Counted from the first letter of the stretch, positions 11,164 through 19,510 are shown. The stretch: DNA of 64,000 bases from an uncultured Caldimonas sp. (GCF_946480305.1 NZ_CAMLJQ010000016.1:27804-91803), one strand, 5' to 3'. Program-made: numbers and translations. The notes: a model not told the origin generated them from the letters alone.

Positions 11164-11577
11164 ATGCCCAGATCACTCATCGTCCTCGGGGACCGAACGT
11201 CCCACGGTGGCGCTGTCATCACCGCCGACACCACCAGCGACATCTCCGGCAAGTACATGGCCCGCGTGGGCGACCTGACGGTCTGCCGCAAGTGCAAGGG
11301 CATTTTCCCGATCAAGGCGGGGCCATCCGACTTGGTGGACGGCGCCGGCAAGGGCTACGCGAGGCACGGCGACAAGACCGCGTGCGGCGCATCGCTTGTC
11401 GCCAGTCAGATGTGGTCCACGTGGAGCGACGTTTCGAGCGGCGGCCACTCTGCTGTCGCTGACGACACGGCGTCCTTGTCCCTGGCGACAGCCTATGCCG
11501 TCGAAGCGCCAAGCATCTGCCTCGAATGCCTCGCTGGAGCGGCAAAGTCCGGTTCCACCCTCGTTGTCAGGGGGTGA
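11164..11577 (+). CDS. PAAR-domain protein, T6SS spike tip
   Basis: PAAR proteins form the sharp cone on the VgrG spike of type VI secretion systems and carry effectors into target cells. The 137-residue protein shows the family pattern in its first 80 residues: GDRTSHGGAV, then MARVGDLTVC, then ARHGDKTACG, with His/Cys residues spaced to bind the metal at the tip. The C-terminal half has no recognised toxin domain, so this is a stand-alone tip. A strong GGGGGAG ribosome binding site precedes the ATG. The gene begins a tight five-gene set: the DUF4123 adaptor starts 2 bases after its stop. The matching P. aeruginosa set is PAAR4-TecT-co-TecT-TseT-TsiT. No structural T6SS genes are in the window. 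Confidence 0.88.
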   Translation: MPRSLIVLGDRTSHGGAVITADTTSDISGKYMARVGDLTVCRKCKGIFPIKAGPSDLVDGAGKGYARHGDKTACGASLVASQMWSTWSDVSSGGHSAVADDTASLSLATAYAVEAPSICLECLAGAAKSGSTLVVRG

Positions 11578-11579
11578 AC

Positions 11580-12071
11580 ATGCTTGATGTTCGTGCCCGC
11601 TGGGAGGTGCTGAAAGAGGTGCATCCCGAGCTGAACCTGTATGCGCTGATCGATGGCTACCAGTTCGAGCAGCATGAGGGCCGTCGGCTGGAGCGCCAGC
11701 CGGGGTATCGAGCGCTGTTCGACGGCACCGAGGATGAACCGCTCGCGCACGCCGGCCCGTGGCTGATCGACATGCTGCAGCATGGCGAGCTGATCGAGAG
11801 CCTGGGCAAGCTGGAGCAGGCCACGCCGTGCCTGTCGTGGATCGTGACGCACGTGACACTCGACGGCCTCGCGCAGATGCTGCAATTGAAGCTCGATGCT
11901 GAGCTGCCCGACGGGAAAACGGCGCTGCTGCGCTTCTACGATCCGCGTGTGCTGGTCAACCTGTTCGAAGTGATGGACGCGGAGCAGCGCGCGGAGTTCT
12001 TCTATCTCATCGCCGAGTGGCACGTGCTGCACAAGGGGCAGCGGGTGTGGGCAGGGAGGCACGATGCTTAA
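11580..12071 (+). CDS. DUF4123 T6SS effector adaptor (TecT-like)
   Basis: DUF4123 proteins are cytoplasmic chaperones that load effectors onto VgrG or PAAR before T6SS firing. The ATG at 11580 follows the PAAR stop by 2 bases and yields 163 residues; the open frame starts earlier, but that part overlaps the PAAR gene. Family features are the N-terminal NLYALIDGYQF (beta strand with Asp), ATPCLSWIVTH in the middle, and ALLRFYDPRVLVNLFEVMDAEQ, the hallmark RFYDPRVL segment of DUF4123. Position between PAAR and toxin matches TecT of P. aeruginosa, which escorts TseT. It overlaps the next gene by 8 bases. Confidence 0.87.
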   Translation: MLDVRARWEVLKEVHPELNLYALIDGYQFEQHEGRRLERQPGYRALFDGTEDEPLAHAGPWLIDMLQHGELIESLGKLEQATPCLSWIVTHVTLDGLAQMLQLKLDAELPDGKTALLRFYDPRVLVNLFEVMDAEQRAEFFYLIAEWHVLHKGQRVWAGRHDA

Positions 12072-12396
12072 GCTGAATCAGCAGCAGCTTGCCCGCCTGC
12101 ATGAGCTGGAGCAGTTGCAGTACGTGGAAGAGGTGCGAAAGCTCGTGATCGAGCGGCACCCCGAGCTGGCCGAAGACGAGCGTTTGAGCGAGCGCATGGA
12201 GCGGGCCTACCGCGACGGCGACGACATGGGCATCGACGGCGACACCATGACTCAGTTCCTGTACCTCCAAGCCCTCGCGCCGGGGTTCTACCGGGAGCCG
12301 GCGGTGCATGCTTGGCTGACCCGGCCGGGCCGCACGGCAGAGGAGCGCTTTGCAGACGTGCTCAGCGCGACGAAAAACATCACCAAGGAGAGGTAG
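12064..12396 (+). CDS. Small T6SS co-adaptor candidate (co-TecT-like)
   Basis: A 110-residue, highly charged and probably helical protein, starting MLKLNQQQLARLHELEQL, between the DUF4123 adaptor and the nuclease toxin. It lacks a signal peptide and membrane segments. I cannot assign a domain from sequence alone. In the equivalent P. aeruginosa locus the gene in this position encodes a co-chaperone that works with the DUF4123 protein to deliver TseT, and size and order match here. The start overlaps the DUF4123 gene by 8 bases and the stop lies 2 bases before the toxin ATG, so the four genes are likely co-translated. The role is inferred from context. Confidence 0.7.
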   Translation: MLKLNQQQLARLHELEQLQYVEEVRKLVIERHPELAEDERLSERMERAYRDGDDMGIDGDTMTQFLYLQALAPGFYREPAVHAWLTRPGRTAEERFADVLSATKNITKER

Positions 12397-12398
12397 GT

Positions 12399-12992
12399 AT
12401 GGCAGCGGCAGCACCGCCACTACTGGAAGCGGCAGCCCACGCGCTCGCCCGCTTGATAGCCGCCGCAGCCGGGGCTCTCGGCGGCGCAGCGGCCAACGAG
12501 GAAGTGAACAAGCGGGTCGAGGAGGCCGAGAAGTCCAAGGACAAGCCCATCGCGAAGGCCGAGACGAAGACTGCCACCGCGACCGCCTGCCAGAAGTGCC
12601 CGCCGGATTGCGGCTTTGTGGTTGGTCGCAACTGGAATATGTCTGAGGATGCAAGGCTGTACCAGGCGCGCATCAGCGGTTTCCCGCCGTACAGCGAATG
12701 GCAATACGCGGGGGTGGACTTCGATGGCTTCCGCTCGGCCGCATGCCTGCTTCTGGAGGCGAAGGCCCGGTATGACCAGTTCTTTTACCCGGAGAGCGGC
12801 GACCCCAAGGTGTTCTTTCAGTTGTTCGGGGTGCAGCGCATTTTGATGCAGGCTAATCGGCAGAGTGAGGTCGTGTGGGCCAGCCCCCCGGCCACGCTTC
12901 ACTGGCATTTCCAGCAGCCACTGAGCTTCACCTTCTTCAGCGAGGCCTTTGCCGAGACTTTGCTGCCCATTCAAACCTTCCTGACACGATGA
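12399..12992 (+). CDS. T6SS nuclease effector with Tox-REase-5 domain (TseT-like)
   Basis: Predicted antibacterial DNase delivered by T6SS. The ATG at 12399 follows the ribosome binding site GGAGAGG and gives 197 residues; the frame is open upstream but overlaps the previous gene. Residues 5-33 form an Ala-rich helix or membrane-like segment, then comes a charged linker (35-60) and a Cys cluster (Cys64, Cys67, Cys71). The toxin fold follows: RLYQARISG, then EWQYAGVDFDGF, then CLLLEAKARYDQFF. Asp107/Asp109 and the Glu120-x-Lys122 pair fit the PD-(D/E)xK nuclease core of Tox-REase-5. The stop overlaps the next gene by 4 bases (ATGA), typical of a toxin-immunity pair. It resembles TseT, whose gene order is the same. 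No sign of inactivation. Confidence 0.85.
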   Translation: MAAAAPPLLEAAAHALARLIAAAAGALGGAAANEEVNKRVEEAEKSKDKPIAKAETKTATATACQKCPPDCGFVVGRNWNMSEDARLYQARISGFPPYSEWQYAGVDFDGFRSAACLLLEAKARYDQFFYPESGDPKVFFQLFGVQRILMQANRQSEVVWASPPATLHWHFQQPLSFTFFSEAFAETLLPIQTFLTR

Positions 12993-13723
12993 GAACCGAC
13001 CCCCTTGAACTGAGAGCAACGATCTGGCCCACGAGCACGGACTTTCTCTCCGCGGAGAAGCAGTACGCCAACCTATGGCGGGTGGCGAAGGAACTGGAAG
13101 CGATAGGGCTTCCCCTCGATCAGTGGTTTCCACCAGCAGAGACCGAGGCCGCATCACTGCTGAACCGAGCATTCGATGCCAATGGCCCCACTACTGCGGC
13201 GATTGCCCTTGCGAAGGCGCTTCAGACTAACGAGTTGGATAGCTACGGCGCGTGGAATGGCTCTGACGGAGCTGACGCGGCCATGTTCAAGCTCGCTGTG
13301 GCGAGCAACTTCAAGCTATTCCCCACCAGGTTCGAGCTGAGTGCCAAGAAGGCCGTGGCCGCCTTCGACAGCTACGAGAACGTTCTGCGCATTCTGCGGC
13401 TTGTGCTGGAGCTCTGGTCTCCCGTGCTGGCCGAGGTGAAGCCGTATCGCTACACGCAGCACCGCGCCTTCCCCGACAAGCCTGGCGTGGGCTGGATGGT
13501 CTACCTGCCGTTCGCGATCAAGCGCGATCAGGTACCGGAGGCGGCCGAGGTGATTCCGATCCTGGGTGACGACAAGAAGCAGAAGGGCGCCATCGTCGTT
13601 TCCACGCGCGAGACGTTCGACGTGCAGAACAAGGCCCACATCAAGCTCGCGAACGACCTCGAGATTCGCCTTGTCGATCAGGACTTGCTGCCCAGCTACA
13701 TGGCTTTCAGGAACATCCGCTGA
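12989..13723 (+). CDS. Putative immunity protein for the Tox-REase-5 toxin (Imm52-like)
   Basis: A 244-residue soluble protein starting in an ATGA overlap with the toxin gene; earlier in-frame starts lie inside the toxin. Cognate immunity proteins of Tox-REase-5 effectors (TsiT; Imm52 family) occupy this position and bind the toxin to protect the producer. No signal peptide is visible, which fits a cytoplasmic DNase target. Sequence features are WPTSTDFLSAEKQYANL near the start, and DSYGAWNGSDG and GWMVYLPF further on. The family assignment rests on position, size and resemblance and is less certain than that of the toxin. Confidence 0.75.
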   Translation: MRTDPLELRATIWPTSTDFLSAEKQYANLWRVAKELEAIGLPLDQWFPPAETEAASLLNRAFDANGPTTAAIALAKALQTNELDSYGAWNGSDGADAAMFKLAVASNFKLFPTRFELSAKKAVAAFDSYENVLRILRLVLELWSPVLAEVKPYRYTQHRAFPDKPGVGWMVYLPFAIKRDQVPEAAEVIPILGDDKKQKGAIVVSTRETFDVQNKAHIKLANDLEIRLVDQDLLPSYMAFRNIR

Positions 13724-13796
13724 CCCCCACCAGCGTGTGTATGGGCTGGAGTCAGGTGCGGGGGGCTTGTAGCGTACAAAAGCACGGCGAGATCAC

Positions 13797-14354
13797 TCAC
13801 TTTGGAAGCTGTCCTGCCCCATACAACTGCAGAGGAAGGCAATCGCTCTGCTTGCTGCGAGTCTTGAGGTATTCGGCCAGACACTCGACGTTCTTCCCGG
13901 CTTGCGCACGCTCCTGATCGGTCAGTTGATTCAGTACCACGTCTGCCGCCAACGCAGCGCGATAACCGGCTTCTGCGCGGCTCAGATCACCCTGCAAGCG
14001 CTCCTCGTACGTCTTCTCGCGCTTCCTGATCGAGCCGAGCATGCGCAACATGTTGTCCTCATACTCGTTCAGTGCTTTGGGCGTCGGGTAGTGGATGGCG
14101 CTTTCCCCAAAGCTCTTGGCTGCCGCGCCCCAGTCCTTGCGCTGTTTCGCCTGCAGCCCGCGGTCGTAGAACCCTTTGGCGACCGTGAGGTTCGCCTTTG
14201 AGGCGTTCTCCTTCAGCCATGCGGCAACTGCATCCGGTTGCTCCAGATGGTCTTGACTCAGTCTCGGGGTCTCCGCGGCGCAGCCCGTCGAGACAGCGCA
14301 TAGCCCCCAAAGAGCGCCAGCGAACCACAGTGACACGACCGACCGTTTTCCCAT
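13797..14354 (-). CDS. Predicted lipoprotein of unknown function
   Basis: Starting at 14354 the protein has 185 residues and a lipoprotein signal: MGKRSVVSLWFAGAL, then VSTGC with Cys25 as the lipidation site. Upstream in-frame starts (for example at 14405) would bury this signal. The mature part is Lys/Ala rich and helical, with KGFYDRGLQAKQRKDW and AAKSFGESAIHYP suggesting one or two TPR-like helices, and a charged C-terminal half. It ends 73 bases from the immunity gene, convergent with it. I do not recognise a family. It could be an envelope companion of the T6SS module, but nothing proves that. Confidence 0.7.
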   Translation of the reverse strand: MGKRSVVSLWFAGALWGLCAVSTGCAAETPRLSQDHLEQPDAVAAWLKENASKANLTVAKGFYDRGLQAKQRKDWGAAAKSFGESAIHYPTPKALNEYEDNMLRMLGSIRKREKTYEERLQGDLSRAEAGYRAALAADVVLNQLTDQERAQAGKNVECLAEYLKTRSKQSDCLPLQLYGAGQLPK

Positions 14355-14620
14355 CGCCACTCCTGCTGAGGATCGAGAATCGGTAGAGCTGCGTCCACGC
14401 CGCATCTTGTTCTCCCTTGTTGTGCGACGAGCGATTCTGCTATAGCGCCACTTGCTGGCGATGCGCCCGAGACCCGGGATTGTGTCGTGCTGTTGCATGG
14501 CCCCTGGTTGCCGGTTCTCTCCTCGCATTTGCCCCGACACAGGGCATTTGTCATTGCTGCGGGAGAGTCTCAGCAGGTATCCTTGCCCCGTCCAGCCCTT
14601 GGCGCCTTTCGCCCCCCAGC

Positions 14621-15208
14621 ATGTCCGCCCGAGAAGAACTCTTCACCAAGCTCAGGAACGCCGGCCGCATCCTGCGCGACGCCGACCAGATGCGTGGCGC
14701 GGACGACAACACGCTCGACGAGAAGTGGCTGGCGCTGTATCGCCAGCAGGTGGCCACTGCACTGCAAGAACGGTTCAGTTGCTCGATCTCCAGCCTGTGG
14801 CGCCTGGTGGGCAATGAAGGCGAGCGCCGGCTGGTGTGCGTGGCCGCCTTCAGCGGTGAGCCGGGGCAGCTGCCGCAAGGGACGGAAATCCACGAGCACG
14901 AATACCGCGACTACCTCGCGGCGCTGGCGACGGCCGGCATCTACAAGTGCAACGACACGCTGGCCGACCCGAACCTGGCCGGCATGCGCGCGAGCTACCT
15001 GGAGCCGCAACAGATCCGCGCGCTGCTGGACGCCGCCTTCCGCGTGAATGGCCGCACCTATGGGGTGCTATGCATCGAGCAGCGCGACACGCCGCGCGCG
15101 TGGACGCTCTATGACGAGATCGACCTGCGCAAGGCTGCGTCCATCATCAGCCTGCAGCTGGCCTCCAGCCCCTTCAGCCCGCTGGAGCTCGGCGCCCAAA
15201 CCCGGTAG
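14621..15208 (+). CDS. GAF-domain protein
   Basis: A 195-residue cytoplasmic protein. The ATG at 14621 starts MSAREELFTKLRNAGRI, a helical lead-in, and residues about 30-185 look like a single GAF sensor domain: SLWRLVGNEGERRLVCVAAF, then GIYKCNDTLADP, then FRVNGRTYGVLCIEQ (the strand typical of GAF cores) and the final helix with SIISLQLA. There is no output domain, so it probably senses a small ligand or redox state and acts on a partner. The frame is open up to 14417, but that region is divergent intergenic DNA shared with the lipoprotein gene on the other strand. No neighbour reveals the partner. Confidence 0.75.
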   Translation: MSAREELFTKLRNAGRILRDADQMRGADDNTLDEKWLALYRQQVATALQERFSCSISSLWRLVGNEGERRLVCVAAFSGEPGQLPQGTEIHEHEYRDYLAALATAGIYKCNDTLADPNLAGMRASYLEPQQIRALLDAAFRVNGRTYGVLCIEQRDTPRAWTLYDEIDLRKAASIISLQLASSPFSPLELGAQTR

Positions 15209-15398
15209 CGCCTCGCAGCCCTTGCCGGGCGCAGCCGGCCCTTTTCTTGCACCACCAGGCGGGCTATCCGTCAAACCGTAACGCCTGCTGCGATGGCAGG
15301 CCGTTGAGAAACACGCCGTTGCGCAACTGACCTGCCCTGTCAGCCCCTGCTGACGAAACCGGGCGGGTGCAGCAAAACTCCGGCGCTGGAGGGTGCTC

Positions 15399-17195
15399 TT
15401 GAAACGAACAACAACCGTGCGCGGCCGTCGATCGGCACGCGGTCTTCTTACGCTGTCGGCCCTGGGCTTGTCGGTGCTGCTTGCAGCATGCGGCGGCGGG
15501 GGTGGCAGCAGTGGCAGCAACAGTGGTGGGTCCGGTTCGCCGGCCGGCGGCTCCGGCTCGTCGACCGGTGGCGGCTCGCAAGCCGGCGCCGGCAGCGGCA
15601 CCGAGCTGCCGCAAAGCCAGCCGACCAGCACGCGCGACGCCGTGCGCCTGGCCGACCAGGCCAGCTTCGGCCCCACTGAAACCCTGATCGGCGAGATCCG
15701 CACCAAGGGTGCCGCCCGCTGGGTGGCCGAACAGTTCTCGGCGCCGAAGTCCCGCTACACGAGCGGCGGCGGCGGCGAGGTGCACCAGTACACCGGCTCG
15801 GGCGAGTTCTGCGACGGGCGCGGCAGCAACTGCTGGCGCGACTGGTCTTCGAGCATCCCGCTGGTCTGGGACTTCTATCGCAACGCGACCGAAAAGCCCG
15901 ACCAGTTGCGCCAGCGCGTGGCCTTTGCGCTGCAGCAGATCGTGGTGGTCTCCAATCTCGAGGTCGAGGCCACCTACGGGCTGCGCAACTACCACAACAC
16001 GCTGCTCGACGAGGCCTTCGGCAACTACCGCAACGTGTTGAAGAAGGTGGCGCTTTCGCCGGTGATGGGCGACTACCTCAACAACGCGAACAACGACAAG
16101 GCGGCGCCGAACGAGAACTTCGCGCGCGAGCTGCTGCAGCTGTTCTCGATCGGCACCTGCGAGCTGAACGCCGACGGCACGCTGAAGGGCGGCAACTGCA
16201 GCCCCACCTACGACAACGAGCGCGTGCGGGCCTACGCCTACGCGCTGACCGGCTGGACCTACCCCGCCGGCGGCGCCACGCCCTGGGGTTGCTGGCCGCA
16301 GGGCACCAACTGCCGCTACTACGGCGGCGACATGGTGCCGGTGGCGCAGTTCCACGACACGCAGGCGCGGCAACTGTTGTCGGGCGTCTCGCTGCCCTCG
16401 GGCCACACGGCACCGCAGGCGCTCGAAGCGGTGCTCGACAGCCTGATGCAGCACCCCAACACGGCGCCGTTCATCAGCAAGCAGCTGATCCAGCACCTGG
16501 TGACGAGCAATCCCTCACCCGCTTACGTGCAGCGGGTGGCGAGCGCCTTCACGAGCGGGCGCTACCAGAGCTTCGGCAGCGGGCAACGGGGCGACCTGAA
16601 GGCCACGGTCGCGGCCATCCTGCTCGACGCGGAGGCACGCGACGAGACGCCGGGCAACAGCTTCGGCCGTCTGCGCGAGCCGGCGCAGGTGATGGCAGGC
16701 GTGCTGCGCGCCCTGAACGGCCGCACCGACGGCGATGCCCTGAGCTGGTGGTGGGGCGACACATTGCGCCAGCACGTGTTCCGCCCGCCATCGGTCTTCA
16801 ACTTCTACCCGCCTGACTACCCCGTGCCCGGCACCGGGCTGGTGGGGCCGGCCTTCGGCATCCACAACGCGAACGGTGCGCTGCAACGCATCAACTACGT
16901 GAACTACCTCGTCAACTGGGGCGGCTCGGCGCCGGCGTCGGGCGTACCGAACGCCGTGGGTACGCGGGTCAACCTGAGTGCCTTCGAAGCCGACGCCGCC
17001 GACCCGGCCAAGCTGGTCGACCGGCTCTCGCTGCTGGCACTCGGTCAGCCGCTGCCGGCCAATGCGCGCACGCAGGTCATCAATGCGGTGGCGGCCTTCA
17101 CGCAGCAGAGCAGCGGCAACAGCTACCTGCAGAACCGTGTGAAGAGCGCGGCCTACCTGGTGTTCAGTGCACCGCAGTACCAAGTGATCCGGTGA
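15399..17195 (+). CDS. DUF1800 family lipoprotein
   Basis: DUF1800 proteins are large exported proteins of unknown function, nearly always encoded beside a DUF1501 protein, as here. I prefer the TTG at 15399, placed 5 bases after the ribosome binding site GGAGGG (15388-15393); a GTG at 15393 overlaps that site. The result is a 598-residue protein with signal MKRTTTVRGRR and lipobox LLAAC, then a Gly/Ser-rich linker of about 40 residues. Family signatures follow: RDAVRLADQASFGPT, RQRVAFALQQIVV, and NENFARELLQLFSIGTCE, then AYALTGWTY and FRPPSVFNFYPPDY. The stop lies 7 bases before the DUF1501 start codon, so the pair forms an operon. Confidence 0.9.
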   Translation: MKRTTTVRGRRSARGLLTLSALGLSVLLAACGGGGGSSGSNSGGSGSPAGGSGSSTGGGSQAGAGSGTELPQSQPTSTRDAVRLADQASFGPTETLIGEIRTKGAARWVAEQFSAPKSRYTSGGGGEVHQYTGSGEFCDGRGSNCWRDWSSSIPLVWDFYRNATEKPDQLRQRVAFALQQIVVVSNLEVEATYGLRNYHNTLLDEAFGNYRNVLKKVALSPVMGDYLNNANNDKAAPNENFARELLQLFSIGTCELNADGTLKGGNCSPTYDNERVRAYAYALTGWTYPAGGATPWGCWPQGTNCRYYGGDMVPVAQFHDTQARQLLSGVSLPSGHTAPQALEAVLDSLMQHPNTAPFISKQLIQHLVTSNPSPAYVQRVASAFTSGRYQSFGSGQRGDLKATVAAILLDAEARDETPGNSFGRLREPAQVMAGVLRALNGRTDGDALSWWWGDTLRQHVFRPPSVFNFYPPDYPVPGTGLVGPAFGIHNANGALQRINYVNYLVNWGGSAPASGVPNAVGTRVNLSAFEADAADPAKLVDRLSLLALGQPLPANARTQVINAVAAFTQQSSGNSYLQNRVKSAAYLVFSAPQYQVIR

Positions 17196-17202
17196 GACGA
17201 GC

Positions 17203-18654
17203 ATGAGCAAGCAATCAACCCAACCCCTCGACGCGCTGCAACTGAAGCGCCGCCAATGGCTCAAGTTCACCGGCAGCACCCTGGCCTCGGCGCTGGGTGC
17301 CACCAGTTTGTCGAGCCTGATGCTGAGCCCGAGCGCAGCGCAGACCAGCAACTACCGCGCATTGGTGTGCGTGTTCCTCTATGGCGGCAACGACGGCCTG
17401 AACACCATCACGCCGATGGACACGACCCGCTACAACCAGTACGCGAGCGTGCGCGCACACCTCGCGCTGCCGCAGGGCAGCCTGGTGCGCCTCACGGGCA
17501 CCGACTACGGCCTGCACCCGTCGATGTCGGCCTTGGCCGGCGTGTGGAACGAAGGTGCGCTGGCGCCGGTGTTCAACGTGGGGCCGCTGTACCGCCCGCT
17601 CACGAAGGACGAGTTCCGCGCGGCGCCTGGCTCCTCGCAGATCATCCCCGACAGCCTGTTCTCGCATTCCGACCAGCAGGTGCTGTGGGAAACCGCCACC
17701 ACCAATGCCCACACGCGTACCGGTTGGGGCGGGCGTGCGTCGGCGGTGCTCAACACGACCAACCCGGTGATCTCGGTCGGCGGCAATGGCCGATTCGGCT
17801 TGTCTGACCTGCAATCGCCCCTGGTGCTGCCGGGCCCCGGCGCCACCTTCGGCATCGAAGGTCATCAGGACTTGAGCTGGGCCCCCATTGCCGCACGCAA
17901 GGCAGCGCTCGACGCGTTGTATGCCGACTCGCACCAGAACCAGCTGCTCGACGCCTACGCGAAGCAACAGCGCAACGCCTTCGAGATGTCGAACCGGCTG
18001 GGTGCCCTGGTCAAGACGCAACCGGGCGACGCTAACGCCCCGGCGGCGATCAACCAGGCGTTTGCGCCGTTGATCGTCGATGGCAAGGTCACCACGGGCA
18101 TCGGCCAGCAGCTGTACCAGGTGGCCAAGCTGATCCACGGCAATGGCACGGTGCAGGGCAGCCGGCAGATCTTCTTTGCACAGCTCGGCGGTTTCGACAC
18201 CCACGGCAACCAGATCGGCGCCAACGTGCTGCAGGGCACGCATGCCGGCCTGCTGAAGGCGCTTGCCGATGCGATGGCCTGCTTCCACAACGCGATGAAG
18301 GCGATCGGCATGGGCCAGCAGGTCACGCTGTTCACGCAGAGCGACTTCGGCCGCACCTTCAAGCCCAACAACAGCAACGGCACCGACCATGCATGGGGCA
18401 ACCATCACCTGGTGATGGGCGGCGCCGTGAAGGGCAGCACCACCTATGGCACCTACCCGACGCTGGCGTTGGGCGGGCCGGACGACGTGGGCCAGCAGTC
18501 GTGGGAGCTGCACGGCCGCTGGATCCCGAAGGTCAGCGTCGACCAGTACGCCGCCACGCTGCTGCGCTGGTTCGGTGCCGACGACGGGCAGTTGAACGCG
18601 GTGCTGCCCAACCTCGTGAACTTCGGCAGCCAGCGGGTGTTGGGCTTTTTGTAG
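17203..18654 (+). CDS. DUF1501 family exported protein
   Basis: Partner of the DUF1800 protein just upstream. The 483-residue protein belongs to DUF1501, a family related to sulfatase/alkaline-phosphatase-like folds but without known activity. The N-terminus has a twin-arginine-like signal, LKRRQWLKFTGSTLAS, ending near SPSAAQT, so export in folded form is likely. Family signatures are VCVFLYGGNDGLNTITP, then SDQQVLWETA, GGFDTHGNQ (a metal-binding-like DTH motif) and TQSDFGRTFKPN, then DHAWGNHHLVMGG. It ends 27 bases from the convergent Clp-N gene. The pair is common in Burkholderiales and other proteobacteria. Confidence 0.9.
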   Translation: MSKQSTQPLDALQLKRRQWLKFTGSTLASALGATSLSSLMLSPSAAQTSNYRALVCVFLYGGNDGLNTITPMDTTRYNQYASVRAHLALPQGSLVRLTGTDYGLHPSMSALAGVWNEGALAPVFNVGPLYRPLTKDEFRAAPGSSQIIPDSLFSHSDQQVLWETATTNAHTRTGWGGRASAVLNTTNPVISVGGNGRFGLSDLQSPLVLPGPGATFGIEGHQDLSWAPIAARKAALDALYADSHQNQLLDAYAKQQRNAFEMSNRLGALVKTQPGDANAPAAINQAFAPLIVDGKVTTGIGQQLYQVAKLIHGNGTVQGSRQIFFAQLGGFDTHGNQIGANVLQGTHAGLLKALADAMACFHNAMKAIGMGQQVTLFTQSDFGRTFKPNNSNGTDHAWGNHHLVMGGAVKGSTTYGTYPTLALGGPDDVGQQSWELHGRWIPKVSVDQYAATLLRWFGADDGQLNAVLPNLVNFGSQRVLGFL

Positions 18655-18681
18655 AAGCGGGGTGGGCCCGTGCGCGCAGCC

Positions 18682-19200
18682 TCAGCGCACGGCCGCCTCG
18701 GATGCCACGCGGCGGGCCGCTTCCACCAGCGCGTGGGGCTCGAGATTCATCGTACGCAGCGCGCGTGCCACGACCCCATGTTGCGTGCTTGCCGCCACCG
18801 CCACCACATGCGCCCCGAGCAGCGGAGCTGCCGGATCGTCCTGCCGCGAGGCCGCCAGCCGCTGCATCAGCGCGTCACCGGACGGCTGAGCGCGATAGAG
18901 CGTGGGCTTTTGCGGTGTCGGCAGGCCCGCGTCGTCGGCGAGCATGGCGTCGTCCACCCCCAGGCTTTGCAACGCCAGTTCGTACTGGCGTTGCACGGCG
19001 GGCTTGAACTGAGCCGGGTCTGCATTTGCACGCTCAAAAGCACGCCGGGCGGATCCATCGGGCAGGTCGAGTGCCGCAAGCACGAAGTGCTCCGCAGCCG
19101 GTTGCGCCTGCCCCTCGGCGCGCGCATGCCTTTCGGCGCCTTCGCACAACGCCTTGATCGTGCCCATGTCGCGCAGGCGCTGCCTGAGCCGTTGAAACAT
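18682..19200 (-). CDS. Stand-alone Clp N-domain protein
   Basis: A 172-residue protein made of the Clp amino-terminal (ClpA/ClpC N) type of helical repeat without any ATPase module. The ATG at 19200 follows an excellent ribosome binding site, AGGAGG. The first part reads MFQRLRQRLRDMGTIKALC; two related helical blocks follow, AAEHFVLAALDLPDGSA and ALVEAARRVASEAA, with LGAHVVAVAA between. In Clp chaperones this domain binds adaptors and substrates; here it may act as a free adaptor or substrate-holding protein. It is encoded 47 bases downstream of a small HTH gene and probably shares its promoter. Function in the cell is not known. Confidence 0.8.
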   Translation of the reverse strand: MFQRLRQRLRDMGTIKALCEGAERHARAEGQAQPAAEHFVLAALDLPDGSARRAFERANADPAQFKPAVQRQYELALQSLGVDDAMLADDAGLPTPQKPTLYRAQPSGDALMQRLAASRQDDPAAPLLGAHVVAVAASTQHGVVARALRTMNLEPHALVEAARRVASEAAVR

Positions 19201-19247
19201 CCGATCCTCCTGGAGTGAACAAGGGCAGCAACGTGGCGAAGGGCCGG

Positions 19248-19463
19248 TCAACGGTCCGTCGAGACGATGCCCGACAGCCGCTTGTGTGCTGCCTGTTTCG
19301 TGACGCCCAAGGCCTCGGCGATCTGCGCCCACGACCACCCCTGCGCCAACGCATGAGCCACGGCCTTGCGTTCGAGCTTGTCAGCCATCAGGCGCAACGC
19401 AACGACGGCGGCCAATGCCGCTTCCGGGTCGTCCGGCGGCGGGAGGTTCTTGGGAAACGTCAC
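19248..19463 (-). CDS. Small helix-turn-helix regulator
   Basis: A 71-residue protein with a C-terminal HTH: GWSWAQIAEALGVTKQAAHKRL, where the two helices are AQIAEALG and KQAAHKR (written here as parts). Residues 14-35 form a helical stretch with AALAAVVALRLMADKLE, likely for dimerisation. It starts with GTG at 19463. There is no ribosome binding site, and the predicted transcription start falls on the start codon, so the mRNA may be leaderless. The gene sits directly behind two palindromes that overlap its promoter, suggesting it represses itself and the Clp-N gene downstream. An internal ATG at 19388 is possible but would remove the first helix. Confidence 0.78.
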   Translation of the reverse strand: MTFPKNLPPPDDPEAALAAVVALRLMADKLERKAVAHALAQGWSWAQIAEALGVTKQAAHKRLSGIVSTDR

Positions 19464-19464
19464 G

Positions 19465-19510
19465 CGTCAACTCTAGTTGACGTTCTGCGGCGCGTCAACT
19501 TTGGTTGACG
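19465..19510 (-). promoter_or_regulatory. Promoter overlapped by two palindromic operators
   Basis: Two related 18-base inverted repeats lie 28 bases apart: CGTCAACT-CT-AGTTGACG at 19465-19482 and CGTCAACT-TT-GGTTGACG at 19493-19510. On the minus strand TTGACG (19493-19498) and TAGAGT (19470-19475) are separated by 17 bases, a good -35/-10 pair, and each hexamer sits in one palindrome. This is the layout of a repressor-controlled promoter for the HTH/Clp-N genes. The right palindrome overlaps the end of the VOC gene. Sequence is seen; binding by the HTH protein is inferred. Confidence 0.7.
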
